16,370 nucleotides of DNA from an uncultured Gemmatimonadota bacterium (GTDB lineage: Bacteria; Gemmatimonadota; Gemmatimonadetes; Gemmatimonadales; Gemmatimonadaceae). Shown one piece after another: positions 8,148 to 14,061 of this stretch; within the stretch, counting starts at the first letter, position 1; every line of letters starts with the position of its first letter. The notes under the pieces were generated by a model. That model ran no database searches. It saw nothing but the letters and a program-made list of their open reading frames with translations, and had not been told where the DNA came from. Made by a program: the position numbers and the translations under genes. Location of the stretch: assembly GCA_946480295.1 (NCBI GenBank), contig CAMLIT010000097.1, positions 1 through 16,370 on the forward strand, read 5' to 3'.

Positions 8148-8300
8148 ACGTACGGAGTGCGCAGTGAGATCTGCGAACGAAGGCCGCAGTCAGTTCGCAG
8201 TAGAGTGTTCGTAGTGAGGTTCGCAGTCCGCAGTTCGTAGTGAGGCCCGCAGTACGGAGTACGCAGTGAGCTCCGCAATACGCACTCCGATCGCGCACTC
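8148..8300 (-). repeat. Right degenerate repeat array, inverted relative to the left one
   Basis: Read on the minus strand it shows the same words as the left array: ACTGCGGAC, ACTGCGAAC, CTCACTACGAAC, ACTCCGTACTGCGG and GAGTGCG. The best-matching segments are 8233-8263 (29 of 31 to 7469-7499) and 8214-8234 (20 of 21 to 7516-7536). It begins 24 nt after the four-helix-bundle stop codon and ends 4 nt before the stop of the drug exporter gene. Confidence 0.9.
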
Positions 8301-8304
8301 ACCC

Positions 8305-9960
8305 TCACTCCAGGATCATGTGCGCTCCCCCCTCCCCCCTCGTCTTCCTGACGAGCAGCAGCAGCGGGATGAGCGCCAGCATCAGCAGCGCGCTGATCAC
8401 GTACGTCCGGCCGTAGGCGATGATGCTCGCCTGGCCGGTCACCTGGTAGTCGAGCAGCTGGAGCGCGCGCTGGTGCGCGGTCCACGGGTCGGCGCCGCGC
8501 GCCGCGAGGCCGCGCGTCATCGCCTGCACGCGCCCGAGGCTCGTCGGGTCCACCGTCGTGAGGTGCTCGCCGATCACCGCCCGGAACTGCGTCGTGTAGC
8601 TCGCCACGAGCGTCGCGATCCCCGCGATGCCGAACGAGCCGCCGAGCTGGCGGAAGAAGTTGTACAGCCCCGTCCCCTGCGGGAGCTCCTCGTGCGGCAG
8701 CTCCGCCATCGTGATCGTCGTGACCGGCACGAACATCAGCCCGAGCCCGATGCCGCGCCAGATGAGCGGCCAGAAGAAGTCGTCCGCGCCGCTCAGGCCC
8801 GTGATCAGCGACAGCTTCCACGCGGCGTAGGCGAAGATGAGCGCCCCCGCCGCGATGAGCAGGCGCGCGTCCACCCGGTTCATCACGCGGCCCGCGATCG
8901 CCATCGACACCGCGGTCGCGACGGCGCCGGGGAGGAGGATGAAGCCCGTCTGCTCGGCGGTCATGTGCAGGTTCCCCTGCAGGAACACCGGCAGGGTGAA
9001 CGACATCGCGTAGAGCCCGATGCCCATGACGACGCCGAGCAGCGTCCCGACCCACATCTGCCGGTGGCGCAGGACGCGGAAGTCGACGACCGGATCGTCG
9101 GTCGTCATCTCGCGCCAGACGAGGAGCAGGCCGGTGGCGACGCCGATCACGGCGAGCGAGGTGATGAGGCGCGAGTCCCACCAGTCGTCGCGCTGGCCGT
9201 TCTCCAGCAGGTACTGCAGCGAGCCGACGCTGATGGCGAGGAGCGCGATGCCGATGTAGTCGATGGACGCGGGCTTCTTCTGGTGCTCGGGGTCGTGGAC
9301 GTAGGCCGCGATCATCACCGCGGCGACGATGCCGACGGGGATGTTGATGTAGAAGATCCACGGCCAGCCGTAGTTGTCGGTCAGCCAGCCGCCGAGGGTG
9401 GGACCGATGGTCGGGCCGACCATGATGCCGAGGCCGAAGAGCGCCATCGCCATCCCGGCCTCCTCGCGCGGGAAGGACTCGAAGAGCACGGCCTGGGACA
9501 CCGTCATGAGGGCGCCGCCGCCGATGCCCTGGATGACGCGCCAGAAGACGAGCGCGCCTAACGAATGCGACGCCCCGCAGAGGAACGACGACATCGTGAA
9601 CAGGACGATCGAGCCGACGAAGTACCGCTTCCGCCCGAAGAAGTCGCCGAGCCAGCCGGTGAGCGGGATGACGATCACGCTCGCCAGGATGTAGCCCGTC
9701 GATACCCAGGCGATCTCGTCGAGGCTCGCGCCGAGGTTCCCCATCATGTCGGGGAGCGCGACGTTGATGATCGAGCTGTCGATCACCTGCATGAGCGCGG
9801 CGAGCACGACGGCGAAGGCGATGATGTACTTGTGCGGATCGCCGCGATCGACGGCGAGCGTCCCGGCCGGCGGGTCGTCGTCGCCGACGAGCGCGAGGCC
9901 GCGCGCCGGAGGCTCCATCGCCTCGTCGACGACCGCCGCGGTGTCCACCCGGTCGCTCAT
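8305..9960 (-). CDS. MFS drug exporter, DHA2 family (EmrB/QacA type, 14 membrane segments)
   Basis: The protein is 551 aa, the usual size for the 14-helix DHA2 family. A roughly 44-residue polar N-terminus precedes helix 1. Motifs seen are Asp61 in QVIDSSIINVALP (helix 1), motif A GDFFGRKRYF at 105-114, and the antiporter motif C GLGIMVGPTIGPTLGGW at about 176-192. The family expels drugs or other hydrophobic compounds from the cytoplasm by proton antiport. Its ATG overlaps the TGA of the upstream GbsR-type regulator by 4 nt (ATGA), so the two are translationally coupled and probably controlled by that regulator. No membrane-fusion (EmrA) or outer-membrane partner is next to it. Leu134 is encoded by TTA, a very rare codon here, inside the word CGTTAGGC. 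Confidence 0.95.
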   Translation of the reverse strand: MSDRVDTAAVVDEAMEPPARGLALVGDDDPPAGTLAVDRGDPHKYIIAFAVVLAALMQVIDSSIINVALPDMMGNLGASLDEIAWVSTGYILASVIVIPLTGWLGDFFGRKRYFVGSIVLFTMSSFLCGASHSLGALVFWRVIQGIGGGALMTVSQAVLFESFPREEAGMAMALFGLGIMVGPTIGPTLGGWLTDNYGWPWIFYINIPVGIVAAVMIAAYVHDPEHQKKPASIDYIGIALLAISVGSLQYLLENGQRDDWWDSRLITSLAVIGVATGLLLVWREMTTDDPVVDFRVLRHRQMWVGTLLGVVMGIGLYAMSFTLPVFLQGNLHMTAEQTGFILLPGAVATAVSMAIAGRVMNRVDARLLIAAGALIFAYAAWKLSLITGLSGADDFFWPLIWRGIGLGLMFVPVTTITMAELPHEELPQGTGLYNFFRQLGGSFGIAGIATLVASYTTQFRAVIGEHLTTVDPTSLGRVQAMTRGLAARGADPWTAHQRALQLLDYQVTGQASIIAYGRTYVISALLMLALIPLLLLVRKTRGEGGAHMILE

Positions 9961-10442
9961 CGCGCCGCCTCCGCCTGCGTCGCCGCCGGACCCGCGTCGA
10001 AGTCTTCGAGGGCACGCGCGAGCCCGCCGACGAGCTGGGCGTGCGCTGCTTCGATGTGGTCGAGCCGGCGGGCCACCGCGGCCGGCGGCTCGGCGGAGCG
10101 CGCTCGATAGGCGGCGGCGAGGTCGCGGAGGGCGGACCAGCGGGTGATGCGGAACTCGAGGAGGCGGCGGAAGAAGTCGGGCGCGAGTTGATAGTAGTCG
10201 CGGCGGTCGCCGGGCTGGCTCACGCGCTCGACGAGACGGCGCTCGGAGAGGAGGCGGGCGTCGGTGCTGACGGACGCCTTGCTGACGCCGAGGGCGGCGG
10301 CGAGCTCGTCGAGGGAGCAGGGCCGTTCAGCCAGGAGGAGGTGGCCGAAGACGCGGCCGGCGATGCGGGGGAGGCCATCGGCCTCGGCGACCAGCCCCAT
10401 CTGTTCGATGAACCAGAGCTGGTCGGCGTGGGAGGAATTCAT
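9957..10442 (-). CDS. GbsR/MarR-type transcriptional regulator
   Basis: The protein is 161 aa from ATG 10442. It opens MNSSHADQLWFIEQMGLV, and the GLPRIAGRVFGHLLL stretch (23-37) is typical of the GbsR subgroup. The winged helix-turn-helix covers about 43-86: SLDELAAALGVSKASVSTDA for the HTH and RRLVERVSQPGDRRDYYQL for the wing. The C-terminal helices probably form the dimer interface. An earlier in-frame ATG at 10487 is rejected because it would put the palindromic operator inside the gene and the family core starts only at 10442. There is no Shine-Dalgarno; the message is probably leaderless. It overlaps the exporter gene by 4 nt and likely represses both. Confidence 0.9.
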   Translation of the reverse strand: MNSSHADQLWFIEQMGLVAEADGLPRIAGRVFGHLLLAERPCSLDELAAALGVSKASVSTDARLLSERRLVERVSQPGDRRDYYQLAPDFFRRLLEFRITRWSALRDLAAAYRARSAEPPAAVARRLDHIEAAHAQLVGGLARALEDFDAGPAATQAEAAR

Positions 10443-10445
10443 GTC

Positions 10446-10463
10446 GTTCAGTATAAACTGAAC
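10446..10463 (-). promoter_or_regulatory. Palindromic operator overlapping the -10 of the regulator-exporter operon
   Basis: GTTCAGT-ATAA-ACTGAAC is a perfect 7-bp dyad with a 4-nt centre, ending 3 nt before the regulator's start codon. On the minus strand it contains TATACT (10450-10455), a good -10 hexamer, 7 nt before the ATG. A bound regulator would therefore block RNA polymerase directly, and transcription would start at or beside the ATG. No clear -35 is seen. Autoregulation is inferred from this layout. Confidence 0.7.
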
Positions 10464-10559
10464 GTCACCGGATCGGGAGCCGATCACGATCTCCGGCGGG
10501 GCGCGAACGCTCGATCACCAGCTGCGTCGGTTCGGTCGAGGCCGGCAGGAAATCCCCTC

Positions 10560-10588
10560 TTGCGGTTTCTCTTCGGGTCTCCTACCCT
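10560..10588 (+). promoter_or_regulatory. Sigma-70-like promoter of the glyoxalase-fold gene
   Basis: TTGCGG (10560-10565), a 17-nt spacer and TACCCT (10583-10588) fit a vegetative promoter. The predicted start near 10595 leaves a leader of about 33 nt that includes the GGAGG ribosome site of the next gene. Confidence 0.45.
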
Positions 10589-10628
10589 GTGCGCCCCGCG
10601 TGCAGTCCACCGCAACCTGGAGGACACG

Positions 10629-11060
10629 ATGACAACCGCAGCGAGCACCACCCCGGTCGGTCCCTCGGTCGAGCCACCCGCACTCACCAGCCTGACGCCG
10701 GTCCTCATCGTCGACCACGTGGAGCCGTGCATCCAGTTCTGGACCGAGCGCCTCGGCTTCACGGCCGACAACAAGGTCCCGGGCGAGGACGGGAAGCTCA
10801 TCTTCGCCAGCGTGCGCCGGGGAGCGATCGAGATCATGTACCAGACGAAGGCGAGCGTGGCCGCCGACACGCCCGCGCAGGCGCCGGAGCTCGAGGGTCA
10901 TTCCACCGCGCTCTTCTTCACCGTCCCCGATCTCGCCGCGATCGAGACGGCGATCGCCGGCGCGCCGGTGGTCAAGCCGCGACACACGACGTTCTACGGC
11001 AGCACCGAGGTCTACGTCCGCGAGCCGGGCGGGAACGTGGTGGGGTTCGCGCAGTTCTGA
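10629..11060 (+). CDS. VOC-superfamily protein (glyoxalase / bleomycin-resistance fold)
   Basis: The protein is 143 aa. ATG 10629 has GGAGG about 5 nt upstream. Two beta-alpha-beta-beta-beta modules can be seen. The first starts with LTPVLIVDHVEPCIQFWTE and ends near GAIEIMYQTK; the second starts with HSTALFFTVPDL and ends with EVYVREPGGNVVGFAQF. The last stretch, including a Glu in STEVYV and the PGGN turn, is characteristic of the fold. Members include glyoxalase I, extradiol dioxygenases and drug-binding proteins, so the reaction cannot be assigned; the length fits a small single-domain member. It is read divergently from the GbsR-exporter operon across 186 bp. Its TGA is directly followed by the heptamer array of the palindromic region. 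Confidence 0.85.
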   Translation: MTTAASTTPVGPSVEPPALTSLTPVLIVDHVEPCIQFWTERLGFTADNKVPGEDGKLIFASVRRGAIEIMYQTKASVAADTPAQAPELEGHSTALFFTVPDLAAIETAIAGAPVVKPRHTTFYGSTEVYVREPGGNVVGFAQF

Positions 11061-11082
11061 GGGACGAGGGACGCGGGACGCG
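11061..11082 (+). repeat. Left heptamer arm (GGGACGC type)
   Basis: The arm consists of three GGGACGC-like heptamers plus one base, starting on the base after the glyoxalase-fold stop codon. It matches the reverse complement of the right arm at 21 of 22 positions. Confidence 0.9.
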
Positions 11083-11127
11083 TTAGGCTCCTCGGCGCGT
11101 CCCGGTTCCTCGCGCGGCCGCGCGTCC

Positions 11128-11353
11128 CTCTACCCGGCCGGCTGCAAACGAGCAGACACGGATTCCACGGGAACTGCGGATCGGCACGGATGGGATGAGG
11201 TCAGAGGGGACCGGGTCCCGGGCCGGCCGCTGGGCGCGAGGCGCCGTCGCGCCACGCGGAGCGATTCGCACGATTCGGCAGTTCATTCGTGGTCATTCGC
11301 GTCTTCCATCGTGTGATGCCTGCCCTGCGGCGGAGCCCGACGCACGCCGCGAC
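11128..11353 (+). repeat. First copy of a ~225-bp intergenic repeat
   Basis: It begins CTCTACCC and ends with CATCGTGTGATGCC followed by CGGAGCCCGACGCACG. The same start and end words occur in the second copy 252 bp on. Inside, the two halves pair: the arm at about 11150-11193 (GAGCAGAC, CACGGAT words) is complementary to the arm at about 11263-11306 (ATTCG words), including a perfect 7-bp GAACTGC/GCAGTTC block. A short hairpin GGGACC-G-GGTCCC sits between them at 11207-11219. Confidence 0.75.
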
Positions 11354-11379
11354 TGGCCTCCTCGCGCCAGCGCTGGCCC

Positions 11380-11600
11380 CTCTACCCCGCCACCATCAAA
11401 GAGCAGACGCGAATCTGAACGGAGATCGTGCGAACCGAGCGAATGGGGGCAGCGGCGGGCGATCCGGTAACCGGACCGGCCGCGGTGCGAGAAGCCGTCT
11501 CGTCAGGAGAAACGATCCGTGGCATCCGTGCCCTCCGTCGAATCCGTGTCCCCCATCGTGTGATGCCCGCACGACCACGGAGCCCGACGCACGGCGCGAC
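11380..11600 (+). repeat. Second copy of the ~225-bp intergenic repeat
   Basis: It has the same order of words as the first copy, starting CTCTACCCC and ending CATCGTGTGATGCC then CGGAGCCCGACGCACG. Its central hairpin at 11463-11475 is TCCGGT-A-ACCGGA, different in sequence from the first copy but with the same 6-bp stem and 1-nt centre and nearly the same offset. Confidence 0.75.
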
Positions 11601-11620
11601 CAAGGCGGCCCGAACGCGCC

Positions 11621-11643
11621 GCGCGTCCCGCGTCCCGCGTCCC
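11621..11643 (-). repeat. Right heptamer arm (GGGACGC type)
   Basis: On the minus strand it reads three perfect GGGACGC heptamers plus two bases. Its outermost base is the last base of the marR stop codon TAG, so the array touches the gene. Confidence 0.9.
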
Positions 11644-12074
11644 TACCTCACCCCTCCCAGCAACCCCACCAGCGCCTCCGCATCCGCGTCGCTCAGCCCC
11701 CGCAGCACCTCGACCTGGGCGTCCCGCCACAGCCGCTCCCCTTCCGCCTGGCGCTTGCGACCGAGGGGGGTGAGCTCGGCGCGCACGACGCGACGGTCGG
11801 CCGGGTCGTCGACGCGCCTGACGAGTCCGTCCGCCTCGAGGCGGTCGACGAGCTGCGTCATGTTGGACCGCACGCAGCTCAGCCGGGCCGCGAGGTCGCT
11901 CAGGGTCAGCGGCTCCCCCGCCTCGGCGAGCTTCGTCAGCGCGCTCTGCTTCGCCATGGACAGCCCGGCCGTGGCGAGCGCCGCCTCCGTTCGCTCCTCG
12001 ATGATGCGGGCGGCGTGGAGGATGGAGGAGGCGACGCTCGGACGCGCCTCGGTAGCGGCGGGCTGTTTGTTCAT
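11643..12074 (-). CDS. MarR-family transcriptional regulator
   Basis: The protein is 143 aa, the standard MarR size. The winged helix-turn-helix occupies roughly residues 30-105: QSALTKLAEAGEPLTLSDLA, then ARLSCVRSNMTQLVDRLEAD for the recognition part, and a wing with VRRVDDPADRRVVRAELTP containing the conserved DxRxxR-like DPADRR motif. Terminal helices would form the dimer. Cys67 within the recognition region (RLSCVRSN) could allow redox control, as in OhrR-like relatives, but this is a guess. It lies 39 nt downstream of the GH35 gene on the same strand yet has its own promoter-like sequence in the gap. Its stop codon is fused to the GGGACGC array. The target is unknown. Confidence 0.9.
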   Translation of the reverse strand: MNKQPAATEARPSVASSILHAARIIEERTEAALATAGLSMAKQSALTKLAEAGEPLTLSDLAARLSCVRSNMTQLVDRLEADGLVRRVDDPADRRVVRAELTPLGRKRQAEGERLWRDAQVEVLRGLSDADAEALVGLLGGVR

Positions 12075-12080
12075 GCCTGA

Positions 12081-12109
12081 AGCATATCCTGCGGCGCGGC
12101 CGGCGACAA
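12081..12109 (-). promoter_or_regulatory. Sigma-70-like promoter of the marR gene, probably leaderless
   Basis: On the minus strand TTGTCG (12104-12109), a 17-nt spacer and TATGCT (12081-12086) are followed by 6 nt and the ATG. This spacing puts the transcript start at the start codon. No Shine-Dalgarno is present. Confidence 0.5.
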
Positions 12110-12113
12110 CGGG

Positions 12114-13961
12114 TCAGCGCGCCGCGGTCTGCACCTCGTCGAGGATCGGGTGCACGAGCCCCGTCAGCGTGCGCTGCATCGGCTGCTGCAGGTCGAAGAC
12201 GACGACCTCGTTCACGCCGCGGTGCAGCCAGGGACCGGGGAGATAGAGCGTCTGCTGCGGGCCGATCGCCCAGAAGCGCCCGAGCTGGTGCCCGTTGACC
12301 CAGAGGGTGCCCTTCCCCCAGCCGCGCGTGTCGAGGAAGGTGTCGCCCGGGTGGTCGAGGGTGAAGGTGCCGCGGTAGAAGGCGGGGCCGGCGGGCGCGT
12401 CCGGCCGGTCGGCGGCCGCGGTGAAGCGCGGACGCGGCACGGAGGACATCGGCAGGGTGTAGACGTCCCACCCGGTGAGCTCCGTGCCGCCGAACGAGAC
12501 GGAATGCGTGATCCCCTTCCGCTCCTCGCGCAGCGGCCTGGCGAAGTTCACGCGGCCGGTGTTCTCGACGAGGATGTCGAGGCGCGCGTCGCCGGCCGGC
12601 ACGTCGAGGGCGAGGCTGTCCTGCCCGAGCCGGCGGTCGAGGGTCCCGGCGAGCGTGCCGTTCACGTACACCTGCGCGTAGTCGCGCACGTCGCGGATCA
12701 CGAGCTCGCCCTGACGCGGCCCCGCGACGTGGGTGCGGTAGAGGATGTAGCCGTACGACTGGCCGAAGCGCTCCATGCTGCGCGGCCGCTCGACGTGGAC
12801 CGGCGCCGGGAGCGCGCTCCAGAGCGACGCGACCTGGTCGAGCCGGAACGACGGGACGGCGATGGCGGGGGTCGAGTCGGGGACGGGCGGGAGCGTCACG
12901 CCGGGCTCGTGCTTCGCGATCACCTCGCGGAAGGCGAAGTACTTCGGCGTCGGCTGGCCGCTCTCGTCGAGCGCGGAATCGTAGTCGTAGCTCGTCGTCT
13001 GCGGGTGGTAGACGCCGCGGTCGATGTTCGCGCCGTTCATGAAGCCGAACGACGTGCCGCCGTGGAACATGTACAGGTTCACGGAATAGCCGTGATCGAG
13101 CATCCAGGCGAGCTCGCGCGTCTGCTGCGCCGCGTCGGTGTGGGCGTGCGGCCGTCCCCACTGGTCGAACCAGCCGTCCCAGTACTCGCCCGCCATGAGC
13201 GGCCCGTTCGGCCGGAAGCGGTGCAGCCGCGCGAACGAGCTGTCGGCGCCGCCGGGGCCGAAGTTCACGACGGCGGGCAGGTCGGGGAGCGTCCCGTTCG
13301 GGAGCTGGTAGTCGCCGTCGGCGGTGTAGAGCATGACGCCGCGGAAGCCGGCGTGCAGCAGCGCGTTCCGCTGCCACTCGAGGTACTGCTTGTCGTTGTC
13401 GAACGAGCCGTACTCGTTCTCGACCTGGACGGCGAAGATCGGCCCGCCGTGCGTCGCGAGGAGCGGCGTCAGCTCCTTCCCGAGCCGGTCGAGCCATCGC
13501 TCGGCGGGGCGGGTGAAGCCGGGGTACGTGCTCCGCAGGACCATGGCGGTGTCGGCGAACAGCCAGGCCGGGTACCCGCCGAGCTCCCACTCGGCGCAGA
13601 CGTACGGGCCGGGGCGGAGGATGACGTGGAGCCCCTCCTCGCCGGCGATGCGGATGAACGTGGCGACGTCGTGCTGGCCGGTGAAGTCGTAGTGCCCCGG
13701 CGTCGCCTCGTGGAAGTTCCAGAAGACGTACGTCGAGATGGTGTTCAGCCCCATCGCGCGCGCCTTCCGCAGCCGGTCGCGCCAGTAGGCGCGCGGGATG
13801 CGCGCGTAATGGATCTCGCCGGAGATGATCTGGAAGGGCTTGCCGTCGAGGAGGAAGCGGCCCGAATCGGCGACGAGGTGGTCGCGCTGCGCGGCGGCCG
13901 GGAGCGACACGGCGCCTAACGCGATCAGGGCGGCGGAGAGGAGGCGGAGGGGCGAGCGCAT
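12114..13961 (-). CDS. Secreted beta-galactosidase, glycoside hydrolase family 35
   Basis: The protein is 615 aa. Residues 1-25 form a signal peptide (basic MRSPLR, hydrophobic core, PAAAQ cleavage region), so it acts outside the cytoplasm. The TIM barrel follows with GEIHYARIPRAYWRDRL (48-64), RPGPYVCAEWELGGYPAWL (116-134), the acid/base Glu183 in VQVENEYGSF and the nucleophile Glu259 in MAGEYWDGWFDQWG. C-terminal jelly-roll domains end near LPGPWLHRGVNEVVVFDL. The family cleaves terminal beta-D-galactose with retention, from galactans or glycans. The start is chosen because it creates the signal peptide; a longer frame to 14387 only overlaps the divergent SDR gene. Leu15 is a TTA codon inside CGTTAGGC. 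The 100-bp gap to the SDR gene shows no convincing promoter for either gene. Confidence 0.95.
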   Translation of the reverse strand: MRSPLRLLSAALIALGAVSLPAAAQRDHLVADSGRFLLDGKPFQIISGEIHYARIPRAYWRDRLRKARAMGLNTISTYVFWNFHEATPGHYDFTGQHDVATFIRIAGEEGLHVILRPGPYVCAEWELGGYPAWLFADTAMVLRSTYPGFTRPAERWLDRLGKELTPLLATHGGPIFAVQVENEYGSFDNDKQYLEWQRNALLHAGFRGVMLYTADGDYQLPNGTLPDLPAVVNFGPGGADSSFARLHRFRPNGPLMAGEYWDGWFDQWGRPHAHTDAAQQTRELAWMLDHGYSVNLYMFHGGTSFGFMNGANIDRGVYHPQTTSYDYDSALDESGQPTPKYFAFREVIAKHEPGVTLPPVPDSTPAIAVPSFRLDQVASLWSALPAPVHVERPRSMERFGQSYGYILYRTHVAGPRQGELVIRDVRDYAQVYVNGTLAGTLDRRLGQDSLALDVPAGDARLDILVENTGRVNFARPLREERKGITHSVSFGGTELTGWDVYTLPMSSVPRPRFTAAADRPDAPAGPAFYRGTFTLDHPGDTFLDTRGWGKGTLWVNGHQLGRFWAIGPQQTLYLPGPWLHRGVNEVVVFDLQQPMQRTLTGLVHPILDEVQTAAR

Positions 13962-14061
13962 GCGCTGAATCTGCCTGGCGGACGCGCCGCGTCCAGCCCT
14001 CGATGGCCCTTCCTCCCCTGGCGAGATTGTCAGGCGGGCCCCAACGGAGGAGACGGTCGGC

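Larger units (their letters stand above)
7390..8300. other. Repeat-bounded element carrying a four-helix-bundle gene
   Basis: This unit runs from a degenerate repeat array at 7390-7574, through the four-helix-bundle gene, to a second array at 8148-8300 in the opposite orientation. The ends carry GAGTGCGGG (7390-7398) and its inverted match GAGTGCGCG (8292-8300 on the minus strand). Inside, 7469-7499 pairs with 8233-8263 at 29 of 31 positions, and 7516-7536 pairs with 8214-8234 at 20 of 21. It fills the gap between two converging genes, from the DoxX stop to four bases short of the exporter stop. No transposase and no clear target duplication are seen. The layout resembles 23S rRNA intervening sequences, which also carry a gene of this family inside an inverted repeat, but there is no rRNA here. 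Confidence 0.6.
11061..11643. repeat. 583-bp imperfect palindrome bounded by GGGACGC arrays, no gene
   Basis: This whole space between the converging glyoxalase-fold and marR genes is one symmetrical region. The outer arms (11061-11082 and 11621-11643) are inverted heptamer arrays. Further inward, GACACGGATTC at 11155-11165 faces GAATCCGTGTC at 11540-11550, and ATTCGCGTCT at 11295-11304 faces AGACGCGAAT at 11405-11414. All three pairs share a centre at about 11352-11355. It also contains a perfect 14-bp palindrome CGCGCGGCCGCGCG (11111-11124). The open frames crossing it have no family resemblance and look like composition artefacts, so I see no gene. It could be a large termination/processing element, a mobile element without its gene, or an RNA. 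Confidence 0.8.

Noticed and set aside
7390..8300. Diversity-generating retroelement with Avd-like protein
   Set aside because: No reverse transcriptase and no template/variable repeat pair with adenine-biased changes are present.
7390..8300. True 23S rRNA intervening sequence
   Set aside because: The flanks are protein-coding genes, not rRNA.
7390..8300. Insertion sequence
   Set aside because: The only gene is not a transposase and no target-site duplication is visible outside the ends.
11289..12080. 263-codon plus-strand open frame across the palindrome
   Set aside because: It runs through the repeat copies and then antisense to marR, with no family resemblance.
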